Origin: Nepenthes gracilis
Lineage: Eukaryota; Streptophyta; Magnoliopsida; Caryophyllales; Nepenthaceae
Length of the DNA: 64,000 nucleotides
Assembly: GCA_033239525.1 (NCBI GenBank)
Contig: BSYO01000024.1
Coordinates: forward strand, 11,431,991 to 11,495,990
Reading direction: 5' to 3'
Below, piece after piece: positions 48,119 through 59,492 of this stretch. The position numbers and the translations under genes were made by a program. The notes under the pieces were generated by a model, which saw only the letters and a program-made list of their open reading frames with translations, made no database searches and was not told where the DNA came from. Position 1 is the stretch's first letter. Each line of letters begins with the position of its first letter.

Positions 48119-49474
48119 TGTTGCGTCTTGGATCCTTACTCTAGTGATGATGAGGATCTAACAGCAATACCTAGTAGTGACCAAGTAAAAAGGGTAGAAA
48201 GAGAGAGTACGTGGACTGATATATAGAGAATTTTTACGTAAAAAACTTTCTATTAAATAAGAAGGAAAAACTACAGGGCTTTTGTCCGAGAACTGTTTCA
48301 CTATCTTGTGTTTGATTACAAGATGCGCTCAAGTATAGGAGGTTGAGGATTAAGCGTATGAAAACTCTAAAGAGTCACTCTTACAATACAAGCCATCTCT
48401 TTCTCTCTCTATTACGGATAGCAAGAGTAAATGCTAGATCCTTTGTTTTATAAACAATTAAGGTATTTATAGTGATTAAGCTTCCCATGTAGAGGAGTCC
48501 ATGTGGGGTTTGCGTGTGTAGGGATATCGTACTTCATACGAATAGCATCGAGGGTGTCCAGAGATAGGGAAGAAGCAATATCTATAACAGTAGGTGCCAT
48601 AGAAACCAAAGAAAAAGCACGATAGAAGCGAGAAGGAAAAACGCTTGAGAAAAATGGCAGCAAAGAAAAAGAACTCCTTCGATCGACGACTGGAACATTT
48701 CCGCAGACAACAAGCATGTCAAAAGTTAAAATCTTCGAACCTTTGATATGGGGGCTAGTGATGTGTACTGATACCCAAGGCCCACATTAAAAATCCATCT
48801 CCCAGAAGTTGGATCCAGATGCCACAGGGGCCCAAGAAGTTCAGGCGCTAGGGCTGGCCTACGAAGCACAGTGGACTTGAAGTCTATTATGGCCCGCAGA
48901 TTCATGATGGGCCCTGGACGCCACCCTGCCTGCAAAATTGGCACGCCAGTTAGACTACAAGAAGAATAATGACTAGTAGAGCACGCGGCTTTGTAGAAAA
49001 AACGTCACACCAGGAGGGCGTGTACGCAACCCTCTTTACACCACAAAAAGGATTTGCAAAGTTGGTAGTAGGGTCCACTGCACATGCAAACCCCACGTGG
49101 ACTCCTCTCAATGGGAAGCTTAACCACTATAAATACCTTAATTGTTTATTAAATAAAGGATCTAGTATTTACTCTTGCTACCCGTAATAGAGAAAGAGAG
49201 AGCTCGTGTTGTAAAAGTGACTCTTTAGAATTTCATACATTTAGTTCTCAACCTCCTATACTTGAGTGTATCCTGTAACCAAATGCAAGATAGTGAAACA
49301 GTTCTCGGATAAAAGTCCCATGATTTTTCCTTCTCATTCAAGAATATATTTTCCACATAAAAACTCACTGTGTATCAATCTGTGTACTCTCTCTCTTCCC
49401 TTTTTACTTGGTCACTACTGTGTGTTACTATCGGATCCTCATCATCTCCAGAGTAAAGATCACGAGACGTAACA
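48119..49474. mobile_element. Head-to-head LTR palindrome, 1.36 kb
   Basis: It begins TGTTGCGTC and ends GACGTAACA, and ATTAT lies on both sides (48114-48118 and 49475-49479), as for an LTR-type insertion. The outer 400 bp at each end (48119-48518 and 49081-49474) are inverted copies of the same LTR end, with U3 facing inward: TATAAATA at 49128-49135, CTCTCTCTCTTC, and GATCCTCATCATC near the end. The right arm extends inward to about 48762 as a nearly complete LTR. The left arm instead joins, on the minus strand, a leader-like stretch (TTGTCTGCGGAAATG) and a short open frame before the LTR. It lies inside the AT-rich TIR element. Confidence 0.75.
48519..48717 (-). pseudogene. Gag-start-like fragment inside the LTR palindrome
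   Basis: On the minus strand a frame from 48717 reads MLVVCGNVPVVDRRSS, then a second possible start at MAPTVIDIASSLSLDTLDAI and RMKYDIPT, before running into the LTR at about 48518. The first part overlaps a leader-like TTGTCTGCGG. The LDTLDAIRMKYDIP phrase resembles the opening of plant gypsy-type gag or transposon-domain proteins, from memory. It is a truncated remnant fused to the LTR by deletion. Confidence 0.4.
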
Positions 49475-49986
49475 ATTATAATATAAAACACATATTTATA
49501 TAAAATACATATAAAATATAATTGGTTATTGTAATAATTATTATAATATATAAAAATTATATAAAAAATATATTTATCATATATATTAAATATATATATA
49601 ATATATATTTAATAAATATTTAAATAATTACATATATAAATACATATAATCATATAAAATATATATAATCATAAAAAATATAATTATATATTATATAATA
49701 TATTTTTTAAATAATTACATATTTAATAATTATATATATTTTAAATATATAATTATTAAATATCTAAAATATTTTTTAAATACTTAATTATTATATAAAT
49801 ATAATTATACTTTTTAAATATAATTGGTATGAGAATAGTTATTCCCAAATTTTTGATAATAACTATTACTACCTCTCAAATGTATTTCTTCAAAAATATT
49901 TATTTTTTGTCAATATAATCAAATAAGAAAATAAATATTTCCGGAAGAATAAAGTGGGAATACTATTCCCACCAACCAAATATGGA

Positions 49987-50679
49987 GTCAATAGTACAAA
50001 CTTTAGCATATGGAGAAACGAGGTGAAAGATCTGCTCTTTGTTAAAATAACACGTCTTTCAAAATTTGCTACCCAACAAATCAAATCAAAATCGGTTAAA
50101 GATTAAACTTAAATATGAGTAAATTTCTAGTTACATTTGACAAATTGTTAACGATTATATTACAATCGCATCCTCAATGAAAAACACGAACGAACATAGT
50201 GAAAGAAGCCTGAAGTATTTTATGCTTCGAAGATGAATAAAAATTATATCATTTAATAAAATTGATGCAAGTGAATTACCAAAAAGACAGCTCCATAGCT
50301 AATCATCTTAACGAGTTTCAAGGTAGCATCTAACTAATTGAGTGGCATTAGCATTAAATTTGATAATGAATTGCTAAGTTTGTGGTTCCTGACCACACTA
50401 CTGGATTCATAGGAGGTAATTTGGATTGTCATGCCAACACAACTTTTAACAGTGCAGTAATATTAGAGATATCCAATAGTATGGTTTTCAATGCGAAGAT
50501 GAGAAGAAGGATGCAATGCTCTACATCTTCACATTTGAAAGTGCTAGTCTTTGAATCAAAACAAAGAGGCAAAGGGAGAGATCCCAAAATGGGTGAGAAG
50601 AGCCAGAATAAATCGAGATCGAGGTATCAAAATCTCAAATGCCACAATTAAAGGAAGAAATGCCAAATCAAAAAGTATT
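49987..50679 (+). pseudogene. gag of copia element 3, middle fragment
   Basis: It resumes the alignment with copia element 1 just after the AT-rich insertion and continues to a knuckle remnant. 50270-50375 matches the DHLNEFQG...IKFD.E phrase. The open piece 50382-50651 contains NAKMRRRMQCSTSSHLKVLV against NEEMRRRSQGISTSQHSKVL in element 1. The zinc knuckle near 50640-50675 has lost its pattern. The solo LTR interrupts it at 50680. Confidence 0.7.
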
Positions 50680-52319
50680 TGTGACGACCCGAGCTCGGAT
50701 CCCCGAATCCGACACGAACCGTCACGGTGAAAGTCTCGAATCATCCCCAATTTTAAAAATTACACATCATTAATTAACTCACATCATCAAAACATCATCA
50801 ATGATCCTCATAATTGCATCATAAACTAAGTATCCATAATAGCAATAATAATAATAACTTCAATAAACGATATTGATGTCCCAAAAATCAATTCTCATAC
50901 AGAAAATCTAACAAAAGTCAAACAATAACTAAATCAAAAATCTTAATTCTCCATCCGAAGAGCCTCGAACTCCGGTATCACCTCTACGCGGTAGCTACCC
51001 AAAAGTCACGTGATCTCCTTGATCCTGTTGTCAACCTGTTTACTCTAGAGCAAAGAAAACACAAGGTTGAGCCAAAACCCAACAAGTGATAATAATAAAA
51101 AATACTAATAATAATAACGATCTCGGATATCTACCAAGATCTCAACATACTGTGAAAACCTACTATATCCGTGACAGATTACAACACGTCGAAAATACGA
51201 CTCTAGGAAAATGAGTCCCATAAGACCCGCACATCCAAAAACAACAAGAGTGCCAATAAACAATGGTAATCCACTGGAATTCAACATCAACGATGATTGG
51301 GGATTTTTTCGGTCCATATGTCAGCGAGAACGATCAACATAATCACGATAACAATTAATAAAGATTCTACCGAATCCGAACATCTCAGGATCCACACAAG
51401 GATACAATCCACAACTAATGAGGTACTCACAATCATAGATCATCACAAGAAAACTCCTGGATCTTATTCCTCCACTATGAACCAAAGGCTGCGTATATTC
51501 CTCGACAGCTGGGTATTTGCACGGACTACCCGTTACTCGTAAGTTTGAACTCCGACCAAATCCATGGTCCATAGAGACTCTGCCAAACAAGGTATAGACG
51601 TCTCCCGAGCATGCTCATCTTCCGACTCTACCAGGTACGGAAGATACCTCACATGTCAACCTAGCATCTCCCGCCATGATATCCTCGATATCATGATCTA
51701 CGATGTTCACATGGCCATAAGCATCCCGCCAAACTAGACAACGTACCTCAACCTACCAGGATACGGAAATCAGTATCAGATAAGCGTAGACCACATTTAA
51801 GTACCATAGCCTCCCATTTGACCAGATACTTTAATATTTTCATACACTCTCCTCAACCTTGACCATAGGAAGTCAACGAATTCAGATACTCACACACCGA
51901 GTATAACGCAAAAAAAGCTTTGCAACATCAATAACAAAACGTCGTTCGGTGCTGACCAGACCGTACTCATACCATCAAGTCTAATACAAAGAACATATCT
52001 CAAGACATCCAAAGGGAATACATGGATCAGGATATGATTAGCTCATCTACTTCACTATTTTTATTTCGGAGCGATGCCTACGACTAAGGTCAGCAATATA
52101 TTTATTTTAAATTTCTATCCCCAATTAATTTTATGAGGTTCTAACAATTAATCGGCAATATTTATTTCTTCATACAATCAGTATCACTCTGAATATATAC
52201 AACTGTAAATATCCTCTATACTCTTTGTCGTCTCTATTATCATACATACACATATAACCACACATTTTTAGCATGCATACATATATATATATCCATACAC
52301 ATAACACACACATATACAC

Positions 52320-52850
52320 ACATACACCATCCACCAATCTCCACCTACACACACACACACTCAAACCACACATCACCCACGGCCCAAATTTGCTGCACGC
52401 AGCTTCTGCTGCCCTCACACACACACACACACAACCATACGCCTAGCCCACGGCATACCCACAACAGCACTTGCTTCTTCACACACTCACACAACAGCCT
52501 TGCTGCTACACACATACACACACACAACTCACACACACAACACACGCACGAAGCACAAGCATACACCCAACACTCCCAATTCCTTCAATTTACACTAACG
52601 CACACAGAGCACACACACTGCTTCACATCCACACACACACGACTGTACTCACAACCTTACACACCAACAGCAGCTCAACTGCTACACATATGCACACACC
52701 CAATACACACACGACGTACACATACAGCACCCACACAGTACACACGGTTACTCCAACCGAGCACACCCACGCCATCACACACACATCGTCACACACCCAC
52801 GGCTGAACACCAACCGTTTACTCTTACTCATACACCAAATACACACAACA
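52320..52850. repeat. CA/CACA-rich low-complexity tract in the solo LTR
   Basis: Repeated CACACACA blocks alternate with short unique words (CATACGC, CTGCTACACA). Long open frames on either strand here (such as 52471-52806) come from composition and are not genes. Confidence 0.85.
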
Positions 52851-53425
52851 ATTAACCCCAAATTGTACAAATCCTTCACTCACCAATTCACAGTCAGAAC
52901 AGAGCACGAAGCTCTATTTTCTCACGCAACTTTTTGGATCGGCCACAACAAATTAACATCTAATTCCTCTTCAATTTTCTCAACGAATACACATCCAATT
53001 TATACCTCAAAAAAAATGGTGAAATTAGAGGAAGAGAGAGAGAGAGGCAGATTCGAATCAAGCTTTGAATCCAATAGCACACAGCCAACAATACCAACAA
53101 AGAAGGAAAGATTTATGAGGAATCATTTTCAAATTTGAGTAGAATGACATTAGAGGGTTCACTTGCCTTGATTTGGTGATCGGCGACGACGGCTTCGGCT
53201 GCGGTTTCTGCCTTCTTCGGTTTCTCCTCTGCAGCCCCCCTTCTCTAACCCTAATGCTGTCCTAAATAAAGGAGGAGTTGGTTAGAATTTTTCCCCAAAG
53301 TTTCCATATGGCCCAGATCCCCTTCCTCCCCACTGCACCTTCCTTTTTCTCCCTTTCCCTCTTCTTCCTTCCCTTTCTTTTCTTCTTTTTCTTTTCTTTC
53401 TTTTACTTTCCTTCCCACTTACCGC

Positions 53426-53426
<1 letters not shown>

Positions 53427-53476
<50 letters not shown>

Positions 53477-53502
53477 TTGTTTATATATATATATATATAT
53501 AT
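53427..53502. repeat. (ATT)n followed by (TA)n microsatellite
   Basis: About sixteen ATT units, a short gap, then about ten TA units, near the 3' plus-strand end of the solo LTR. Confidence 0.93.
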
Positions 53503-53674
53503 ATGTTTTTAATTAGCTAAATTAGGTTTCGTGGCCCAAATATTTAAACACCATTTAACGGTCCACATACTTCAAATTTATATTTTTAACCCAAATTATA
53601 AAATTTTATATTTAAAATTACTAAAAATAACTATCTCAACTAAATAAAAAATTAAAATTATTCGGGGTATTACA

Positions 53675-56600
53675 ATTACTACAAGTGAAAACGTGATAAC
53701 GAAGATAGTAATGAAAGGAATACTAATAAGTCTTGAGACGACCAAAGAGCTCCAACTGTTATCAAGTTTGATCTTCTTGTCTAATGTGAAGATGTAATCA
53801 ACATGACCAATCATGAGACATGTTAGGTAATCAGTAGTGGTGCATTATTTTATACGATGTTTAGAAGGAAATTCTTAACATCTTATATTCCCAGTAACTT
53901 TGGAGTATTAAAATGGACAAAGACGAATTATCTCGGATTATGGGTTGTAGTGACGTATGTTTGACCACCAACAACTACACAAAGTTACTTTTGAAGTATA
54001 TACAACATGTCTCGAATACACGATTGAATCTTATTTAGGCTGGCAAGCTTGATGATGAAGGATTTTACAACATATTCTATGAGGCCTCATTAAAGTTCAT
54101 TTAAAGCTCTCTAGTGGTGGCAGGTAGTAAATTTTCTAACTTGTATGTATTGTAAGCCTTGGTCTCAAACGTAGCTGTAAATGTGGCCTAGAGTGACGAG
54201 TATTCTAATTTAATGTATAATCATATTAACCATATTAGCAAAAAGTGATTCAATTGCTTAGCTATGAAAAACCTTCTTTCTAATGTGAAAGAAACAAAGT
54301 TAAAAATGTCGTCTTATTATATGGCTGGAAACAACAGAAAGTTTTATTCTATAAAAACTCATCTTAAAAAAAAAAGATCTTCTTGAGCTCGTGTATACCA
54401 ACATATATGATTCTCTCGAGGTGAAAACATACGACAAAGCACTTTATTTTATAATGTTCAGTTATGATTGCTTGAGGAAATTGTAGGTGTATCAATTAAA
54501 GATGAAGGATCAATCTTTTGATATCTTTAAATAATTTTATACTCTGGTTGAAAAGCAAACAGGAAAAGGCTAAAGTGCATCAAAAATGACAATGGAGGAG
54601 AGTACATTAAAAAATTTGAAACATATTGTCGGTCACATGGGATATATTAAAAGACTCTACAGAAGACACCACAACTCAATGGTGTGGCTAAAAGGATGAA
54701 TCATATGTTAATTGAGAGAGTTTCGATTGTATTTTTGGAGGTAAAGCTCTCTGGCTCATTTTATGGGTAAAAACCTTGAATGTCATAAGTCATGTAATCA
54801 ACTTCTCACTTAGTGGCTTACTAAATGGTGATGTCCTCAACAAAGTGTAATTTAAAAATGAGATCTTTTACGATTACTTACACATGTTTGGGTGCAAATC
54901 CTTTATCTATATTCCAGGAGATAAAAGGTCCAAACTTGATGTAAAGACACAACAATGTATATTTCTCGACTATGGAGATTATAGATTTGGCTATCAGTTT
55001 TATAATTTGGTAAAGAAGAAGTTTGTAAGACTTAGAAATGTAGTGTTTATTGACAATGACATCATTAAAAATATCAACAAAATGGAGAAGGTGATCTCCA
55101 AGAATGACAATGATTGCTTTTGTAACATGGATCCCCTGTCATTGACATCAATATCGATTCAAGTTGAAGATGATGCCTGGGGTGACTATGAAGGCAATGG
55201 AGACCATAAGAGTCCCACATTTGATAAGGTGGATCATATTAATATTGATGATGATATTCATGATGATATTCATGAAGCTCCGGTGTCTACATCGACCATC
55301 TGGCTTTGACAATTCATGAGAAATTAACATCCCTCTTCATACCTATCAATGGATGAGCATGCATAACTTACCGATGGCAGAAAGCTTGAATACTTCGATA
55401 AAGTTATGTAAGATAACCACAATGTGAAGTGGATAGATGCCATGTAAGAAAAGATGAAATTTTCACATAAAAATCATACTTTTAAGCTCACCAAATTGCT
55501 TAAGAGTAAACAAGCATTGAAAAACAAATGAATTTTTGACTTAAGATGTGAAGAAAACACACTCAATCAATGTACAAGGCGAGATTGGTTATGATGAGGT
55601 TTGGTTAACAAATGAGTATCGATTTTGTGGAGATTTTCTTTTCCCTTGTGAAAATGTTTTCCATTCAAGTTGTTCTTGAATTAACCATGAACTTGATGAG
55701 GAAATTTACATGAAACAACAGGTGGGGTTTCAAATTAAGGGAAAAGAGCATCTAGTATGCTACTTGAAGAATAACTTTTACAGACTAAAGCAAGCAATTA
55801 TGTAATAATACAAGAAGTTTGAGTTGATGATGATGGATCCAAGCTACTGAAAGACCACTTTTAACCATTGCGTTTTTATCCAAATATTCTTACAAGAGGA
55901 CTTTGTTTTCCTATTACTCTATGTAGACAATATGCTTATTATAGGGCAAAATACCTCATAAATTAGTGAGTTGAAGAAACAACTTGAAAAGCTTTTATTA
56001 GGAAAGAATTATGGCCAACGAAGCAAATTCTTAATATAAGAATCTTTTAAAACCAGAAAGCGAAGAGATTTTAGATATTCTAAAAAGGTTACATTAAAAA
56101 GGTACTTCATTGCTTTAACATAAAAAAAGTCCAAACTAATGAGCACTTTACTTATTAATCACTTTAAATTGAGTACTCAGCAAAGGCCTGCTATAGATGA
56201 TGAAAAGGCTGGTATGACACATGTTCCTTATTCTTCGACCATTAGGAGTTTAATGAATGCAATATCATGTGCAAGGCTGAACATAGATCATGTGGTTGGA
56301 ATCATTGGTCGATTCTTTTTAATCCCAAAAGGAAAATTGATCTGCGATAAAGCAAATACTAAGGTATCTTTGGGGTATTTTTAAGATGTGTTTATACTTC
56401 AATAATGATGGGCCGCTTTTGGTTAAATACTCTTATGCCAACATGGTGGACAACATTGACTTTTAAAAATCCATTTTGAGTTATTTAATTATATTTATAG
56501 GATGAGTTGTGCCTTAACAATTAAGATTACAAAAATGTGTTATTCTCTCTATTATCAAAACTAAATTCATTAAAATGATGGAAACTAGTAAGTACAATGT

Positions 56601-56880
56601 TGTGGTTGATAAAGTTCATCATAAAACTCAGATTTAAGAACTATATGTAATGTTTTGTGACAACCAAATCTCTATTTACTTTTGCAAGAATTTGTCATTT
56701 TATTCTAAATCGAAACACATCGATATTAGATATCATTTGGTGAAAATTTTCATTGACTTGGAGTTACTTACATTTGATAAAGTCAAGACCGAAAACAATG
56801 AGTCATATGTGATAACGAAGGTAGTGTAAAGAGGAAAACTTGATGTATGCTGAATGATTACTAAAATAGTGACAGCCCTC
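53675..56880 (+). pseudogene. End of gag and all of pol of copia element 3, heavily decayed
   Basis: Copia order is recognisable. 54000-54130 is the pre-integrase (AGKLDDEGFYNIFY, compare GRLDDANFYNVF in element 1). 54575-54640 is the integrase core (CIKNDNGGEYIKKFETYCRS). 54884-55309 is the longest open piece and holds the end of integrase (FGCKSFIYIPGDKRSKLD, then QQCIFLDYGD). About 55560-55740 is RT. At 55918 the catalytic box reads YVDNML, with the second Asp changed to Asn. RNase H lies at about 56380-56830 (FCDNQISIYF, SKSKHIDIRYHLV). Stops are more frequent than in copia element 1. Confidence 0.75.
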
Positions 56881-56901
56881 ACACGGTCTCGAGAAAAAGC
56901 T

Positions 56902-57692
56902 TAATGGGTTTGAGTCACTCTTTTTGTAAATCTTATAATCATTGACCTATCATCCAGTGACATGTTCAACATTGTACAAAAATTCGCTTCAGCAGAGGCT
57001 TTTTAAGTGGCGTATAATGGGCATGTAAGTGGCACATAAATGACACAAGATGGGTGCATATGTCAACATAAGCAATATTTTAAAGCTTGATGCAAGCATG
57101 AAAGGTGCATGTACGTTTAGCTAGATGTGTCGTGATTGATGCTCGCAGGATAGGCATTCATGTGCCAATGCTAATATAAAAACTTCTACGCAACTTTAGG
57201 GCTTTGTATGCGAAAATTTTTTAGTTTTTTTTTAGCACCAAAATAGAAAGAAAAAGGAAAAAGAGAAACAAAGAAAGAACAGAAAGATTTATTCATTCAT
57301 CTACATTTTGAGTCGTATTCTATTTTTCACTGACTTTAAATATATTTTTCTTATTATTAAAAAAAATATTTTACTGACTATTTTCTTCTCATTTACTCTT
57401 ATATTCTCTATTACTCAAATTTTTCATTATAAAGTATTATAGCTTTGTGTTGTTAGATGTTTTGTAACCAAACTTACCATATGATAGATATTTTCATATT
57501 TATAGCATTGTGATTTTTTTCTCATTTTTAAAGAGATTTTTTAAATAAAATATTGTGTTTTATTGTTGTGATTATTACTTTGCTATTATATATTATTGTA
57601 CTGCCTCCTCACACAAATAAATGGTTCAAAATAATCCTTATAGAGATTTGTTTTGGCTTTGTGAGTACAGCTTTGATGACTAAAACCCAACA
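56902..57692 (+). repeat. 3' LTR of copia element 3
   Basis: Follows the purine run GAGAAAAAG at 56891-56899. It starts TAATGGGTTTGAGTCAC, comparable with TATTTGAGTCAC in copia element 1, and ends ACCCAACA. It aligns with 46678-47452. Confidence 0.72.
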
Positions 57693-58050
57693 ATTCTCAT
57701 CTGAATCAATTGCCGTGATCTTTAACAAGTCATAGAACTTTGGAAGTAGACTTGAAAAATAAGTCTACAAGACAATGTGCTCAAGAGCCAATGAAGCAAT
57801 AGGACAAGGGAAACTTTCTACGAGATGAGAAGCTTGTGATTGATGCCCAAAATTTCATGAAATTAGCGATAAGAGGTATCTTCAACAAGTTGTTTTCTTC
57901 GCTTTCTATGCCTTGTGTTTTTCATGGTTTTAACTCGTAGTATCTAAATCATAACATAATAATCTCACTGTTATATTAAGACTCACCCTCTAAACCTAAG
58001 GCAAATTACCTGCAGCATATACCACTAATGGAGCAAATTCAAAATACCCA
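57693..58050. other. Spacer, no gene seen
   Basis: Less AT-rich than the DNA to the left, but with no open frame or family motif that I recognise. Confidence 0.4.
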
Positions 58051-58357
58051 GAAAATAGAGGAGTTAGATATAGAAGTTGATGGAAAGAATATTAAGGAAA
58101 AGAAATTCTCCTCCTATTTGTGTAAATTGCACAAGTTAGACATGAAAAAGGGAATAGTGCACACACAAATTAGAGATATACCAAAACTCTGGATTTTACC
58201 CTGAAAATAGAGGAGTTAGATATAGAAGTTGATGGCAGGAATATTAAGGAAAAGAAATTCTCCTCCTATTTGTGTAAATTGCACAAGGTAGACATATGAA
58301 AAAAGGCAAATAGTGCACACACAAATTAGAGATATGCCAAAACTCTGGATTTTCAGC
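58051..58357. repeat. 152-bp tandem duplication
   Basis: GAAAATAGAGGAGTTAGATA occurs at 58051 and 58203, and the sequence to CAAAACTCTGGATTTT is copied nearly without change. The few differences are single bases and a small insertion (GACATATGAAAAAAGGC in the second copy). It is probably the youngest duplication in the window. Confidence 0.92.
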
Positions 58358-58464
58358 ATAGTAGGGAGCCAGATGCAGCATACTTTTGTCAACCCCATCA
58401 GTGGCTAGTGTTGAGCCTCAAGGCCGTCGGTAATAGTATCTGCAGGATATGAGAAGGAAATAGA

Positions 58465-59110
58465 TCAATATTTAAGCCCAGGGACACAGCAATCGCGCAG
58501 AAAAAAAGAGGGAGTGATTGAGGGATGATGGCTTTGAGTTTTAGAGGCATACACGAAGATCTTTATGCCATATATGGAGGTGTATTTACGTAGAAGCCGC
58601 TCTGTCGAATACCAAGCAGCTCGATCTGATCCATCTTGATAACCGATTCGTGGCATGTGGATTGAAGCTTGTTTTTTCCCGGACAGAATTCATGATAGAA
58701 GAACACAATCAGGTAGTCCGTATGTGTGAGATTCTAACCCATTGTTTTAAGCAATGCTAATGCAAACAGAAAATTTAAAAAAAATCAAAAAGATTCAAGT
58801 ACCCAAGCTGATAATATCAGCTTTGAATCAGTAGAAGATTAGGAAGAGAAAGAAGTCATCAAGAAAATCATTAAGCTAAGGGGAAAATATGAGATAAAGT
58901 GTGAAAATAGAATACCAGAATGCTGAGCAGCAGAGAATGCTACTTTTGAAATGCACCGCTCCAAGTCGGGGATTGAGATATTGCTTCGGGGAACTCTATG
59001 TCGGGGATTGTAAGACTGCACAACGGCCAATGCGACCCACTGAGAAGCGTTGACATCTGTGCCCTGAGCATCATGGTCCTCTGCACTACTTACAGCACTA
59101 AGGAACTTGT
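58465..59110 (-). other. Coding-like patches on the minus strand, unidentified
   Basis: Two minus-strand stretches look more protein-like than the surroundings. One, within 59110-58920, reads DAQGTDVNASQWVALAVVQS then RVPRSNISIPDLERCISKVA and AFSAAQHSG, followed by a possible splice donor GTATTC. The other (58656-58465) opens [31 protein letters not shown]. Balanced amino-acid composition and few stops suggest exons of a host gene or pseudogene. I do not recognise the protein, and splice sites linking the two patches are not convincing. Confidence 0.3.
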
Positions 59111-59492
59111 GGATGATTCAAGCACACAATAATAACTATATTTTAGAGTCACTTTCTTTTACTTATAAATTGCATGGAATTCAAGATAAGCCGTAAAAGA
59201 GTCCTAGGTCGTAGCAATTATTTTCCTCAAGATGGCATTCTCTATTGCATTACAACAGCTCATATGGTCTCAGAATTAGTCAATTACTCAACCTTATTAA
59301 AAAGAAGAATCCCTAATAAGCTCAAAATGAGTTCTTGGTATTATACCATCTGAAAACAAGTCAATTGCTTCATATGACAGAATGCACGGTAACCGCTAAG
59401 TGAATTACAGGTCTCCATATTAACTATTTTGATGACTTTCATTATTGATGGGGTCTTAACAATTCATATCCTTTCAGAACGAATCAACTGCT

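Larger units (their letters stand above)
47534..49983. mobile_element. AT-rich TIR element inserted in gag of copia element 3
   Basis: It begins ATATTTAGTTGTTAAAATGG, and its other end reads, on the opposite strand, ATATTTGGTTGGTGGGAATA. These are imperfect terminal inverted repeats. GGA flanks both sides (47531-47533 and 49984-49986). Cutting it out with one GGA rejoins the gag alignment to copia element 1. The body is extremely A/T-rich with long TA-type tracts and no coding, so it is non-autonomous. The three-base duplication would suit a PIF/Harbinger- or CACTA-related origin, but family is not established. A second element sits inside it. Confidence 0.6.
50680..53674 (-). repeat. Solo LTR of about 3 kb (gypsy type) inserted in gag of copia element 3
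   Basis: Plus-strand ends are TGTGACGACCCGAG and GGGGTATTACA. On the minus strand it therefore starts TGTAATACCCC and ends GGGTCGTCACA, the usual look of long plant gypsy LTRs. A TATA-like TTTATTTAGG with a following leader on the minus strand near 53270 fits this orientation. There is no internal coding and no second copy, hence solo. No intact target duplication is visible (GTATT against ATTAC). The gag alignment of the host element resumes immediately after it. About 600 bp of its U3 is CA-rich. Confidence 0.75.
46678..57692 (+). mobile_element. Ty1/copia retrotransposon 3 (TNT1/Tork-like), split by nested insertions
   Basis: LTRs lie at 46678-47452 and 56902-57692. After the 5' LTR comes a decayed primer site, then a gag that aligns piece by piece with gag of copia element 1 but is interrupted twice: by an AT-rich TIR element at 47534-49983 and by a 3 kb solo LTR at 50680-53674. 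Pol follows in copia order. The flanking five bases (GTTCA left, ATTCT right) agree at three of five places, so the duplication is decayed or a boundary is off by a little. Without the insertions the element would be about 5.6 kb, close to copia element 1. Confidence 0.78.

Noticed and set aside
52471..52806. 111-residue Thr/His-rich open frame
   Set aside because: Produced by CA repeats in the solo LTR; the opposite strand gives an equally long Cys/Val-rich frame.
53278..53520. 80-residue frame ending in poly-Ile and Tyr-Ile repeats
   Set aside because: It reads through pyrimidine-rich DNA and the ATT and TA microsatellites; not a gene.
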